The notes: generated by a model from the sequence alone, not told the origin. A DNA stretch of 64,000 nt from Variovorax paradoxus (GCF_902712855.1 NZ_LR743507.1:3024001-3088000), one strand, 5' to 3'. Counted from the stretch's first letter, positions 9,647-18,475 are shown. Numbers and translations are program-made.

Positions 9647-10119
9647 TGCTGGCTTTCGACACCGTTCTCTTCGAGCTTGCGCGCCTCTTCCTCTGGCCGG
9701 TGACGCTGGGCGTGCTGCTGTCCTTCGTGTATGCGGTCTATTGCCTCGGCGCCTTCGGCATCGAGTACCTGCAGCGCCGCCGCGACCCGGCGCGCGCGCT
9801 GGTGCTGCAGCGCCATGCGCAGGCCAGCCAGGAGCAGATGGAGCTGGTGGTGCTCAAGCAGCTCGAAGGCGTGCGCCTGTGCAGCCGGGTGGCCCCGATG
9901 CTCGGGCTGATCGCCACCATGATCCCGATGGGGCCCGCCCTGGTGGCGGTGGCCTCGGGTGAATCGCAGGGCGTGGCGCAGAGCCTCGCGCCCGCGTTCG
10001 CCAGCGTGATCGTGGCGCTGGCGTCGGCCTCGATCACCTTCGTGGTCTACACCGTGCGCCGCCGCTGGCTCATGCGCGAACTGGTGACGGTGCTCGACGC
10101 GCGGGACCGGCTGTCATGA
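9646..10119 (+). CDS. MotA/TolQ/ExbB-family proton-channel subunit (chelatase-associated)
   Basis: A protein of 157 residues with three predicted membrane spans (about 12-37, 83-103 and 113-135). The segment APMLGLIATMIPMGPALVAV at about 83-102 matches the conserved core of ExbB/TolQ/MotA proteins. It is smaller than ExbB (about 240 residues) and has almost no periplasmic loop. Family knowledge: such proteins form pentameric stators that carry protons and drive a partner. The likely partner is the single-span DUF2149 protein encoded next, and the likely client is the CobN-like protein after it. The specific role is inference. The frame is open upstream through bluB, but the family N-terminus fits ATG 9646. 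Confidence 0.85.
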   Translation: MLAFDTVLFELARLFLWPVTLGVLLSFVYAVYCLGAFGIEYLQRRRDPARALVLQRHAQASQEQMELVVLKQLEGVRLCSRVAPMLGLIATMIPMGPALVAVASGESQGVAQSLAPAFASVIVALASASITFVVYTVRRRWLMRELVTVLDARDRLS

Positions 10120-10179
10120 GCGCTGCGCCGGGCCGCCCCAAGCAAGCTCGCTCCCGCCTGGCGGGAAAGCGCGCAGCGC
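10120..10179. repeat. 60-bp double-hairpin element inside the B12 operon
   Basis: The gap between the ExbB-like and DUF2149 genes is bounded by a perfect inverted repeat, GCGCTGCGC at 10120-10128 and GCGCAGCGC at 10171-10179. It encloses a second stem, CCCGCC-T-GGCGGG. Elsewhere in the operon genes touch or overlap, so this looks like an inserted palindromic element. It lacks a T-run, so it is not an obvious terminator; it could stabilise RNA or be a dispersed repeat. Confidence 0.55.
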
Positions 10180-10192
10180 CAAGGGTGCACCA

Positions 10193-10561
10193 ATGACCCG
10201 ACGCCAGTTCTCGATACTGAGCAGCCTGGACAGCGACGACGACGATCCGGTGCTCTCGACCATCAACCTGATCGACGTGTTCATGGTGGTGATCGGCATG
10301 CTGATGATCGCGGTCATCAACAACCCGATGAACCCCTTCGCGCAGGACAAGGTGACGATCATCCGCAACGAGGGCCAGCCGAACATGGAGATCGTGACCC
10401 GCGAGGGCCGCAAGGTCACGCGCTTCAAGGCCAGCGGCGCCACCGGGCAGGGCGATGGCGAGAAGGCCGGCACGGCGTGGCGGCTGAAGGACGGCACGAT
10501 GGTCTACGTGCCGGCGGACGCCGTGCCTGCGGGTGCGGCGCCTGCGCAGGGCGGGAAGTGA
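10193..10561 (+). CDS. DUF2149 protein, ExbD/MotB-like single-span subunit
   Basis: A protein of 122 residues. An acidic N-terminus (SLDSDDDDPV) is followed by one membrane helix, NLIDVFMVVIGMLMIAV at about 25-41, and then a small hydrophilic domain that should lie in the periplasm. The aspartate in LIDVF (about D28) sits where ExbD, TolR and MotB carry their proton-binding aspartate. This matches what I know as DUF2149, a family found beside ExbB-like and CobN-like genes. I infer that it forms a proton-driven stator with the preceding gene product. The stop overlaps the GTG start of the CobN-like gene by 4 nt (GTGA). Confidence 0.82.
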   Translation: MTRRQFSILSSLDSDDDDPVLSTINLIDVFMVVIGMLMIAVINNPMNPFAQDKVTIIRNEGQPNMEIVTREGRKVTRFKASGATGQGDGEKAGTAWRLKDGTMVYVPADAVPAGAAPAQGGK

Positions 10562-13500
10562 CACGGGTCTTCTTCTGGCTCCTGCTGGCCGTGCTGGGGT
10601 TCGCGGCGCCGGCGCACGCGCAGCCGCCCGTGCCGCGAATCGTCATGCTGAGCACGCCGCTGGTTTCTCCGGCGCGGGTGGTGAGGCTGCAGGCCGCGGC
10701 GCACGAAGCGGGCGTGCCGCTGCAGATGGTCTCGGCCTCCACGGACTCGCCTGAAACGCTGGCCGCGGCGCTGGACGGCGCTGCGCTGCTCGTGATCGAC
10801 GCGCCGCACATCAGCGTCGCGCAGGCCGCGGCTGCACGCTTCGGCGATGCGATCTCGCGCGCGGCCACGCCCTATGTGCTGGTCGGCGAGTTCGCGCTGG
10901 TGGCGAAGGGCCAGGTCTCCGTGGCCGCGCCCCTGGCGGCCGAACGCGGTGTCGATGCCTGGTGGGCGCAGCGCCTGCGCGAATACTGGCGCTTCGCCGG
11001 CGCGGCCAACCTCGGCGCGGCGATGAAGGCGCTGGCGCAACCCGGCAGGCTCGACTGCCTGCCGGACCCGGTGCCGCTGCCGCTGGCCGGCATCTACCAC
11101 CCGGGATGGCCGCGCGTGGCAACCGATATCGCCGCCATCGACAGCCTGGCCGGCACGGCCATGGGCACCGTCGCGATCGCGATCAACGGCGCCACCGTCA
11201 CCGGCGACGACACCGGCTGGCTCGACACGCTCATCGCCTCGCTCGAACAGCGCGGCCTGCGTGCCTACGCCTTCTATGGCCCGCGGCAGCAGAAGGACCT
11301 GTTCTTCCGCATGACGCACGATGGTGACCGGCGCGTGGCCGACGCGATCGTCAACGCCTCGCTGGTGTTCAGTCCCAACGAACGCAAGGCCGAGCTGGAG
11401 CGCATCGGCGTGCCGGTGCTGCAGACGCTGCCTTCCCTGGCCATGGACGCCGCGCAATGGGCGCAGAGCAGGGACGGCCTCGCGCAGACCGACATCGCCT
11501 CGTACTACAGCCCAAGCGAGCTGGCGGGCATGACCGATCCGATGCTGGTGAGCGCGCGCGACGCGGTATCGGGCACGCTGCAGCCGCTGCCCGCGCAGAT
11601 CGACGCCGTGGCCGCCAAGGCCGCGGCGCTGCTGCGGCTGCAGCGCACGCCGCCGGCACAGCGCCGCGTCGCGATGCTGGTCTACAACTACCCGCCGGGC
11701 GAGGCCAACTTCGGCGCGTCGTTCCTCAACGTGCCGCGCAGCGTGGACAACATGCTCGGTGCCATGCAGTCGGCCGGCTACCGCACCGGCCGTCCCGGCA
11801 CCGACGCGCTGATCGCGCAGGTGCAGGCGACGATGAAGGCGTACTACCCGGGCGGGCAGGGTGATGAACTGCAGCCGCTGCTCGACAGGAACCTGGCCGA
11901 CGCGATGCCGCTGTCGCGCTACGTCGCGTGGTTTCGCACCCTGCCGGCCGAAACGCAGCGCCGCATCGAAGGCTACTGGGGAACGCCCGACAGGTCGACC
12001 ATGCTTCGCCCGGTGGCCGGCGAGCTGGCCTTCGTGATCCCACGCGTGCAGTTCGGCAACGTGGTCGTGCTGCGCCAGCCGCCGCGCTTCGAGCCCGGCA
12101 CGCAGGTGGCGGACAAGGCCGCGCAGGTCTACCACCGCTCGGCCGTGCCGCTGAGCCACGGCTACCTGGCCACCTACCTGTGGCTGCGCACGCAGTTCGG
12201 CGCCAGCGCGCTGGTGCACGTGGGCACGCACGGGACCGTCGAATGGTCGGCCGGCAAGGAGCGCGGGTTGTCGGTGCAGGACGATCCGCTGCTCGCGCTC
12301 GGCGACCTGCCCAACGTGTACCCGTACATCATGGACAACCTCGGCGAAGCCACCACCGCCAAGCGCCGCGGCCGCGCCACGATGGTGAGCCATTCGACGC
12401 CGATGTTCACGCCGGCCGGCTTTCGTCCCGGCGTGCAGGCGATGCACGAGCGCATGCACGACTGGGAGACGCTGTCGCCCGGCCCGGTGAAGACGGCGCT
12501 GGAGCGGCGCCTCGCGGCGGAGTTCGCAGAGCATCACTACGACCGTGACCTGAAATGGACGCCCGCGCGCATCCGCGCCGATTTCGCGGGCTTCATCGCC
12601 GTGCTGCATCCGTACCTCGACGAACTGGCGCATACCGCGCAGCCGCTGGGCCTCGCGACCTTCGGGCAGGCGCCCGATGCACAGCGGCGGCGTATGACAG
12701 TGCTGCAGATGCTCGGCAAGCCGCTGGTCGAGGCACTCGGCGAGGACATCGACGAGGCCTTCCTGGTCGATGCGAACGGCATTGCCGACTCGCGCCCTGC
12801 GCGCTGGGTCGAACTGGCGCTCAACGATGCGCCGGCCGCCATCGCCATGGGCAAGACAGCCGCCGACAGGCAGGCGCTTCAGGCCCTGGCGGAGCGTGCG
12901 CGAAGGCTCGATGCCGTGCTCGCGCACAACGAGGAAATCGAAGGCCTGCTGACCGCGCTCGACGGCCGCTACCTGAAGGCGAGCTACGGCGGCGATCCGG
13001 TGCGCAACCCCGACAGCCTGCCGACCGGGCGCAACCTGTACGGCTTCGACCCGAGCCGCGTGCCGACGCGCGCGGCATGGGATGCGGGGGTGGCCGCCAT
13101 GGACACATGGATCGCCGACCATGCGAAGGCCCATGCCGGCAGGCCGCCCGGGAAGATTGCCTTCACGCTCTGGGCCGGCGAAGCCTCGCGCCACCAGGGC
13201 GTGCTGGAAAGCCAGGCGTTCTACGCGATGGGCGTGAAGCCGCGCTGGGACGAGGGCGGGCGCATCGCAGGCATCGAGATCATTCCTGCCGCGGTGCTGA
13301 AGCGTCCGCGCATCGACGTGCTGCTCAGCGTCACCGGCTCCTACCGCGACCAGTTTCCCAACGCGATGCGCTGGCTCGACGAGGCGGCGCAGCAGGTGGC
13401 CGCGCTGCGCGAACCGGGCAACGCCGTTGCGCAGCACAGCGAGGCACTGGCGAACAGGTTGCGTGCGGAAGGCGCGTCGCCACAGGAGGCGCAGCGCTGG

Positions 13501-14571
13501 TCCACGGCGCGCGTGTTCTCCAACGAGCAGGGCAGCTACGGCGCCGGGCTCGAGGAAGCCGCGCTGGCCAGCGACGCGTGGAAGACGCAGCAGCGCGGCG
13601 GCGGCGACGCGCAGATGGCGCAGCTGTACATGGATCGCATGGGCCACGCCTACGGCAAGGGCCTCGACGGCGCGGCGCGGCCCGGCGCCTTTGCGGGCAA
13701 CCTCGTGCAGGTCGATGCGGCGCTGATGGCGCGCAGCTCCAACCTGTACGGCGTGCTGACCAACGACGACCCGTTCCAGTACCTCGGCGGCATCGCGCAG
13801 GCGGTGCGCCAGCTCACGGGCAAGGACCCCGCGCTGTATGTGCAGAACCTGCGCGACGGCACCGACGTGCGCACCGACACCGCGGCCGGCGCCATTGCGC
13901 GCGAGATGCAGACCCGCTACCTGCATCCGCAGTGGATCGAGGCGCAGAAGGCCGAGGGGTACAGCGGCACGCTGCAGGTGCTGAAGACCGCGCAGTTCCT
14001 GTGGGGCTGGCAGGTCACCGCGCCGCAGGCGGTGCGGCAGGACCAGTGGCAGTCGCTGCACGATGTTTACGTGCGCGACAGGTACAGGCTGGGCACGCGC
14101 GAATGGCTCGAAGGCGACAACCGCGCGGCCTTCGCGCAGACGCTGGAGCGCATGCTCGACGCGGTGCGCCTGAACTACTGGAAGCCCGATGCCGCCACGC
14201 GGCGCGAACTGGCGAAGGCCTATGCGCAGGCGGCGGGCGCGACCGGGCTGCGCGAACGGAGCGCGGGCGTGGAGCGCTTAGTCCGGGCGGAGCTGGCACC
14301 GGCCGCACCCGCGAGCAGGGCGCGTCCGGCGGTCGTGCCCGTGGTGGTCCCGGCATCTGCGCCCGCACCTGCGGCAGAGGCGGCGCCCGCGGCCGAACCG
14401 TCGCCGGACGGCCTACAGCCGGTCACCGGCCTCAAGCTCGAGCCCACGCCCGCCGAGGCACAGCCCGAGACGCGGAGCGTCGTCCTGCGGCTCTGGGTCG
14501 CGTTCGGTGCCGCGCTGCTCGTGGCCTTTGGCGCGCTGGTGCAGTGGCGCCGGGGCCGGGCCGCTGCCTGA
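10558..14571 (+). CDS. CobN-like metal chelatase, predicted exported and membrane-anchored
   Basis: A protein of 1337 residues from GTG 10558. Unlike ordinary cytoplasmic CobN it begins with a signal peptide (VFFWLLLAVLGFAAPAHA, cleavage near residue 22). It ends with an Ala/Pro-rich linker (about 1240-1290), one helix LWVAFGAALLVAFGALV (about 1312-1328) and a QWRRGR tail. The CobN/Mg-chelatase H-subunit core is clear: NYPPGEANFGASFLN, VHVGTHGTVEWSAGKERG, LGDLPNVYPYIMDNLGEAT, KRPRIDVLLSVTGSYRDQFP and EQGSYGAGLEEA. CobN is the large subunit of aerobic cobaltochelatase and normally needs AAA+ partners (CobS and CobT of the chelatase), which are absent here. The adjacent ExbB-like and DUF2149 genes may supply energy instead. 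Cobalt insertion, cobalt removal, or action on another tetrapyrrole are all possible. Confidence 0.88.
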   Translation: MTRVFFWLLLAVLGFAAPAHAQPPVPRIVMLSTPLVSPARVVRLQAAAHEAGVPLQMVSASTDSPETLAAALDGAALLVIDAPHISVAQAAAARFGDAISRAATPYVLVGEFALVAKGQVSVAAPLAAERGVDAWWAQRLREYWRFAGAANLGAAMKALAQPGRLDCLPDPVPLPLAGIYHPGWPRVATDIAAIDSLAGTAMGTVAIAINGATVTGDDTGWLDTLIASLEQRGLRAYAFYGPRQQKDLFFRMTHDGDRRVADAIVNASLVFSPNERKAELERIGVPVLQTLPSLAMDAAQWAQSRDGLAQTDIASYYSPSELAGMTDPMLVSARDAVSGTLQPLPAQIDAVAAKAAALLRLQRTPPAQRRVAMLVYNYPPGEANFGASFLNVPRSVDNMLGAMQSAGYRTGRPGTDALIAQVQATMKAYYPGGQGDELQPLLDRNLADAMPLSRYVAWFRTLPAETQRRIEGYWGTPDRSTMLRPVAGELAFVIPRVQFGNVVVLRQPPRFEPGTQVADKAAQVYHRSAVPLSHGYLATYLWLRTQFGASALVHVGTHGTVEWSAGKERGLSVQDDPLLALGDLPNVYPYIMDNLGEATTAKRRGRATMVSHSTPMFTPAGFRPGVQAMHERMHDWETLSPGPVKTALERRLAAEFAEHHYDRDLKWTPARIRADFAGFIAVLHPYLDELAHTAQPLGLATFGQAPDAQRRRMTVLQMLGKPLVEALGEDIDEAFLVDANGIADSRPARWVELALNDAPAAIAMGKTAADRQALQALAERARRLDAVLAHNEEIEGLLTALDGRYLKASYGGDPVRNPDSLPTGRNLYGFDPSRVPTRAAWDAGVAAMDTWIADHAKAHAGRPPGKIAFTLWAGEASRHQGVLESQAFYAMGVKPRWDEGGRIAGIEIIPAAVLKRPRIDVLLSVTGSYRDQFPNAMRWLDEAAQQVAALREPGNAVAQHSEALANRLRAEGASPQEAQRWSTARVFSNEQGSYGAGLEEAALASDAWKTQQRGGGDAQMAQLYMDRMGHAYGKGLDGAARPGAFAGNLVQVDAALMARSSNLYGVLTNDDPFQYLGGIAQAVRQLTGKDPALYVQNLRDGTDVRTDTAAGAIAREMQTRYLHPQWIEAQKAEGYSGTLQVLKTAQFLWGWQVTAPQAVRQDQWQSLHDVYVRDRYRLGTREWLEGDNRAAFAQTLERMLDAVRLNYWKPDAATRRELAKAYAQAAGATGLRERSAGVERLVRAELAPAAPASRARPAVVPVVVPASAPAPAAEAAPAAEPSPDGLQPVTGLKLEPTPAEAQPETRSVVLRLWVAFGAALLVAFGALVQWRRGRAAA

Positions 14572-14593
14572 TCGAGCCCGGCAAGTGGCGAGA

Positions 14594-15580
14594 ATGGCGG
14601 GTCTCATGCCTCACCTGAATCCCGAATACGGCATCGCGGTCGCCGCGGCGCTGTGGCTCGCACTGGCCGTCGACCGCTGGCTCGGCGAACCGCCCGCGCC
14701 GCTGCACCCCGTCGTTTGGATGGGCCACTACCTCGGCTGGATCGGCTCGCGGGTCGCGCCCTTGCCCGGCCGGGCGCCGCGCACGGACCTGCCGATGTTC
14801 TTCATCGGCGCGTTGACGTGGTGCCTGGGCGCGGCCTGTGTGTGGGGCGTGGCCATGGCCTTGCAGACGCTCGTGGCGCAGTGGCTCGCGCTCTGGGGCG
14901 TGGCGCTGGCGCTCGGGCTGCTGCTCAAGCCGCTCTTCGCCTGGCGCATGCTGCGCGACGAGGTGCTCGCGGTCGAGGCGGCACTGGGCGTTTCGCTCGA
15001 TGCCGGACGCCAGCAACTGGCGCGGCTGGTGAGCCGTGATGTCGCGCGACTCGGTGAGCGCGAGGTGCGCGAAAGCGCCATCGAGTCGCTCGCCGAGAAC
15101 CTCAACGACTCGCTCGTGGCGCCCGTGTTCTGGTTCGTGCTGCTCGGCCTGCCGGGCGCAGCGCTCTACCGTTTCGCCAACACCGCGGATGCGATGTGGG
15201 GCTATCGCGGCGAGCGCAACGGCCGAGACTGGACCTGGTTTGGCAAATGGGCCGCGCGCGCGGACGATTTGCTGTCGTGGATTCCGGCGCGCATCACCGT
15301 GCTGCTGCTGGCGCTGGCCGCATGGCGTTGGCCGCAGGGCCTCGCGCTCGAGGCGCGCCGCACGCCGTCGCCCAACAGCGGCTGGCCGATGGCGACGATG
15401 GCGCTGCTGCTGGGCGTGCGGCTGGCGAAGCCTGGCGTGTATGCGCTGAACGCCGAAGGGCGCGCCCCGTCCGCCGCCGACATGCAGCGCACCGCGCGGC
15501 TGGGCGAACGCGCCGCGCTGGCGCTGGGCCTGTTCGCGTCGCTGGCCATCGTGCCGACCGCCGGCTGGAGGTGGGCATGA
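14594..15580 (+). CDS. cbiB: Adenosylcobinamide-phosphate synthase CbiB (CobD in the Pseudomonas naming)
   Basis: A protein of 328 residues with four or more membrane spans. Family motifs are DRWLGEPPAPLHPVVWMG near the N-terminus, SRDVARL and ESLAENLNDSLVAPVFW in the middle, and FANTADAMWGYRGE. It attaches aminopropanol phosphate (or ethanolamine phosphate) to adenosylcobyrate. ATG 14606 (MPHLNPEYG) is an almost equally good start. It begins 23 nt after the CobN-like gene and overlaps the following aminotransferase gene as ATGA, so the operon continues. Confidence 0.93.
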   Translation: MAGLMPHLNPEYGIAVAAALWLALAVDRWLGEPPAPLHPVVWMGHYLGWIGSRVAPLPGRAPRTDLPMFFIGALTWCLGAACVWGVAMALQTLVAQWLALWGVALALGLLLKPLFAWRMLRDEVLAVEAALGVSLDAGRQQLARLVSRDVARLGEREVRESAIESLAENLNDSLVAPVFWFVLLGLPGAALYRFANTADAMWGYRGERNGRDWTWFGKWAARADDLLSWIPARITVLLLALAAWRWPQGLALEARRTPSPNSGWPMATMALLLGVRLAKPGVYALNAEGRAPSAADMQRTARLGERAALALGLFASLAIVPTAGWRWA

Positions 15581-16581
15581 GCATCGCGCTGCACGGCGGC
15601 CCGGACGCCTGCGGCGCCGCACCGCACGATTTCTCGACCAACGGCAACGCGGTCGGTCCATGCCCGGCGGTGCGCGACGCGTTGCGCGAGGTCGATGCGG
15701 CGCACTACCCCGATCCGCACTACACCGCGTTGCGCGAGCGGCTGGCGGCTTTTCACGGCGTGGCGTCGGATCGCATCGTGGTGGCTGCCAGCACGAGCGA
15801 GTTCATCCACCGCATCAGCGCCGCCGTGATGTTGCAGGGCGGCCGCAAGGTATGGCTGCCCGCGCACAGCTACGGCGACTACGAACGCGCCGCGCAGGCG
15901 TGGGGCCTGCAGGTCGCGCGCGAACCGCAGCCGCACGCCGACGCCGCGCTGCGCTGGTGCTGTGAGCCGTCGAGTCCGCTGGGCCAGCCGCAGGCCGGCC
16001 TGCCGCAGCAGGCGGCCATGGAAGAGGGCGCCTGCGTGCTCGACCTCGCCTATGCGCCGCTGCGCCTGGAAGGCCGGCCGTCGCTGGAATCCGCGCAACT
16101 CGACCGCGTCTGGCAGATGTGGACACCGAACAAGGCGATGGGCCTGACCGGTGTACGCGCGGCCTATGCGATCGCACCGGCGGGCGCCAACGCCGGCCTG
16201 CTGCGGCGCATCGAAAGCCTGGCGCCCTCGTGGCCCGTCGGTGCGCATGGCGTCGCGCTGCTCGAGACATGGACCGGCGACGCCGCACAGCGCTGGCTCG
16301 CCGGCAGCCTCGAGACACTGAAGGACTGGAAGGCCCGCCAGCAGGCCCTCTGCACTTCCCTCGGGTGGCAATGCCTGCCCGGCAACGCCAACTTCTTCTG
16401 CGCGCGGCCTGAGCGGCCTTACCCCGCATTGGCCGCCGCGCTGCGCGCGCAAGGCATCAAGCTGCGCGACTGCGCCTCCTTCGGGCTGCCGGGCCATGTG
16501 CGTCTGGGCGTGCTGCCGCCGGCCAGCCAGCAGGCCCTGAAAGAGGGCTGGACACGCGCCGCCGCTTGCGCCGAACATTGA
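15577..16581 (+). CDS. cobD: PLP-dependent threonine-phosphate decarboxylase-like protein CobD/CobC
   Basis: A protein of 334 residues of the class I/II aminotransferase fold: HGGPDACGAAPHDFSTNGN at the start, SEFIHRIS, and the PLP lysine in WTPNKAMGLTGVR near residue 190. In B12 pathways this fold makes (R)-1-amino-2-propanol phosphate from threonine phosphate, the substrate of CbiB. The gene overlaps cbiB by 4 nt, which supports that role. Its 334 residues are slightly shorter than Salmonella CobD (364). Function is by family and context. Confidence 0.88.
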   Translation: MSIALHGGPDACGAAPHDFSTNGNAVGPCPAVRDALREVDAAHYPDPHYTALRERLAAFHGVASDRIVVAASTSEFIHRISAAVMLQGGRKVWLPAHSYGDYERAAQAWGLQVAREPQPHADAALRWCCEPSSPLGQPQAGLPQQAAMEEGACVLDLAYAPLRLEGRPSLESAQLDRVWQMWTPNKAMGLTGVRAAYAIAPAGANAGLLRRIESLAPSWPVGAHGVALLETWTGDAAQRWLAGSLETLKDWKARQQALCTSLGWQCLPGNANFFCARPERPYPALAAALRAQGIKLRDCASFGLPGHVRLGVLPPASQQALKEGWTRAAACAEH

Positions 16582-16600
16582 AGGCCACCCCGCAACGACC

Positions 16601-16954
16601 ATGCTCTACGCGATCACCACGCTCTTTCTCTGCCAGCTCGCGGGCGAACTCCTCGTCCAATGGCTCGGCCTGCCCATTCCCGGTCCGCTGATCGGCATGG
16701 TGCTGCTGTTCATCGGCCTGCTCGTGCGCGGCGGCGTGCCGCAGGCACTGACCGACACCTCCGGCCACCTGTTGCGCAACCTGATGCTGCTGTTCATTCC
16801 GGCAGTGACCGGCGTGATGCTGCATTTCGAGCGCGTCGGGCGCGAATGGCTGCCGTTCCTGGCGGCCGGCATCGTCGGCGCGGCCGTCACCATGACGGTG
16901 ACGGCGCTGACCTTCCGCTGGATGATCCGCCTCACCGGCAAGGACGCCGAATGA
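16601..16954 (+). CDS. lrgA: CidA/LrgA family membrane protein
   Basis: A protein of 117 residues with four hydrophobic helices and the family signature GLPIPGPLIGMVLLF at about 23-37. CidA/LrgA proteins resemble phage holins and are linked to murein hydrolase export, or with LrgB to pyruvate and small-acid transport. It starts 19 nt after cobD and overlaps lrgB as ATGA. It is at least positionally part of the B12 operon, although no functional link is evident. Confidence 0.9.
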   Translation: MLYAITTLFLCQLAGELLVQWLGLPIPGPLIGMVLLFIGLLVRGGVPQALTDTSGHLLRNLMLLFIPAVTGVMLHFERVGREWLPFLAAGIVGAAVTMTVTALTFRWMIRLTGKDAE

Positions 16955-17679
16955 CCGCGCCCGCCAGGCTCTCCGAGATCTGGGTGTTCCTTGCGCAGTC
17001 GCCGCTGCTGTGGCTGTCGCTCACGCTGCTGGCCTACCTGGGCGCGCTCTGGCTGCACACGCGAAGCGGGCGCAATCCGATCGTCAATCCGGTGCTGGTG
17101 TCGGTGATCGTCATCGTCACCGTGCTGCTGCTCACGCGCACGCCCTACGACACCTATTTCGAGGGTGCGAAGTTCGTCCACTTCCTGATCGGGCCCGCCA
17201 CCGTGGCGCTGGCCGTGCCGCTGTACAGCCAGGTGGGGCGGCTGCGGCGGCTGTGGCTGCCCATCGGCGTGGCGCTGATCGTGGGCTCGGTCGCGGCCAT
17301 CGTGTCGGCCATTGCCATCGCGTGGGCGCTCGGCGGCTCGCACGAACTGACGATGTCGCTCGCGCCGAAGTCAGCCACCATGCCCATCGCGATGGGCGTG
17401 GCCGAGAAGATCGGCGGGCTGCCCTCGCTCGCGGCGGTGGCCGCGGCCATCGCAGGCATTTCGGGCGCGATCATGGCGACGGGCCTGCTGAACCTGCTGC
17501 GCATCAGGGAGCCCGCGGTGCGCGGCTTCGCGGTCGGCATGGCGGCGCACGGCATCGGCACGGCGCGCGCGATCCAGGTGAACGAAACGGCCGGTGCCTT
17601 TTCGGCGCTGGCGATGGGCCTGAACGGCATCGCGACGGCGCTGCTCGTGCCCTTGCTCGTCAGGCTGATCGGGGCCTAG
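16951..17679 (+). CDS. lrgB: LrgB family membrane protein
   Basis: A protein of 242 residues with about seven membrane spans. Recognisable pieces are FVHFLIGPATVALAVPLYSQ, LAPKSATMPIAMGVAEKIGG and GFAVGMAAHGIGTARAIQ, all typical of LrgB/CidB. It partners LrgA. The start ATG 16951 overlaps the lrgA stop; upstream codons in frame are shadow. Confidence 0.92.
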   Translation: MTAPARLSEIWVFLAQSPLLWLSLTLLAYLGALWLHTRSGRNPIVNPVLVSVIVIVTVLLLTRTPYDTYFEGAKFVHFLIGPATVALAVPLYSQVGRLRRLWLPIGVALIVGSVAAIVSAIAIAWALGGSHELTMSLAPKSATMPIAMGVAEKIGGLPSLAAVAAAIAGISGAIMATGLLNLLRIREPAVRGFAVGMAAHGIGTARAIQVNETAGAFSALAMGLNGIATALLVPLLVRLIGA

Positions 17680-17684
17680 GCCAG

Positions 17685-18266
17685 ATGCCGGCACCCGTCG
17701 CGTCATCGCGCCCGATGGAACTCGTCTGGCCAGGGAAGGCCTACCTGGCCAGCTACGTGTCGGCCCTGAACCGGGGCTGGTCGCGCGACGAGTCGCGCCC
17801 CGAGTCCGGCGCCGAGGAGCGTGCCGCCATCGAGGCGGACACCCGGCGCTTTCTCGCGGGCCTGGTCGATCGCGAGGGCAAGGGCGACCCGGTCACCATG
17901 CCGGACGGCACGCAGGTGCCGCGCCTGCCGGGCTACAAGTGCTGGATGTGGGACGGCGAGTTCTGCGGCAGCATCGACCTGCGCTGGCAACCCGGCACGG
18001 TCGAGCTGCCGGCCTACTGCCTGGGCCACATCGGCTACAGCGTGGTGCCCTGGAAGCAGCGCAAGGGCTACGCCACGCGCGCGCTCGGCGCGATGCTGAT
18101 GCTGGCCGCGGGCGAGGGCCTCGGCCGCGTCGAGATCACGACCAGCCCCGACAACCTCGCATCGCAGAAGGTGATCGCGGCCAACGGCGGCGTGCTGGCC
18201 GGGAGCTTCACCACGCTGCCGAGCCAGGGCAGCCTCATCAAGTACCGCTACTTCATCGATCTCTGA
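17685..18266 (+). CDS. GNAT-family N-acetyltransferase
   Basis: A protein of 193 residues. The C-terminal half has a GNAT acetyl-CoA-binding pattern: YCLGHIGYSVVPWKQRKGYATRA across about 107-129, with the Q/RxxGxA-type loop at QRKGYA, then RVEITTSPDNLASQKVIAANGG. Substrate unknown; bacterial relatives act on amino groups of small molecules or antibiotics. It starts 5 nt after lrgB and may be the last gene of the long transcript. Confidence 0.85.
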   Translation: MPAPVASSRPMELVWPGKAYLASYVSALNRGWSRDESRPESGAEERAAIEADTRRFLAGLVDREGKGDPVTMPDGTQVPRLPGYKCWMWDGEFCGSIDLRWQPGTVELPAYCLGHIGYSVVPWKQRKGYATRALGAMLMLAAGEGLGRVEITTSPDNLASQKVIAANGGVLAGSFTTLPSQGSLIKYRYFIDL

Positions 18267-18475
18267 AGCCGCCATTGCGCCGGCGCGCAGGCGCTGGCGG
18301 CCGCCAGTTTCAGTCCGGAGCGCCGGAAGCGTCGGGTGGTCATTGCGGAAAACGCTGGGCGGCGTCGATGCGGTCCAGTTTTGCCGAGCGCTGCCGCAGG
18401 CGTGCGACGGATCGCGACACCTGCGCGCACGAATGCGACATGCGGCATCCGGGCGACTTTGGCGAGAATGCCGCC

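Noticed and set aside
10504..14061. A very long open frame on the minus strand opposite the CobN-like gene
   Set aside because: It has low-complexity Arg/His/Ala/Gly-rich translation, no known domains and is the usual mirror frame of GC-rich codon usage. The plus-strand protein is clearly homologous to CobN.
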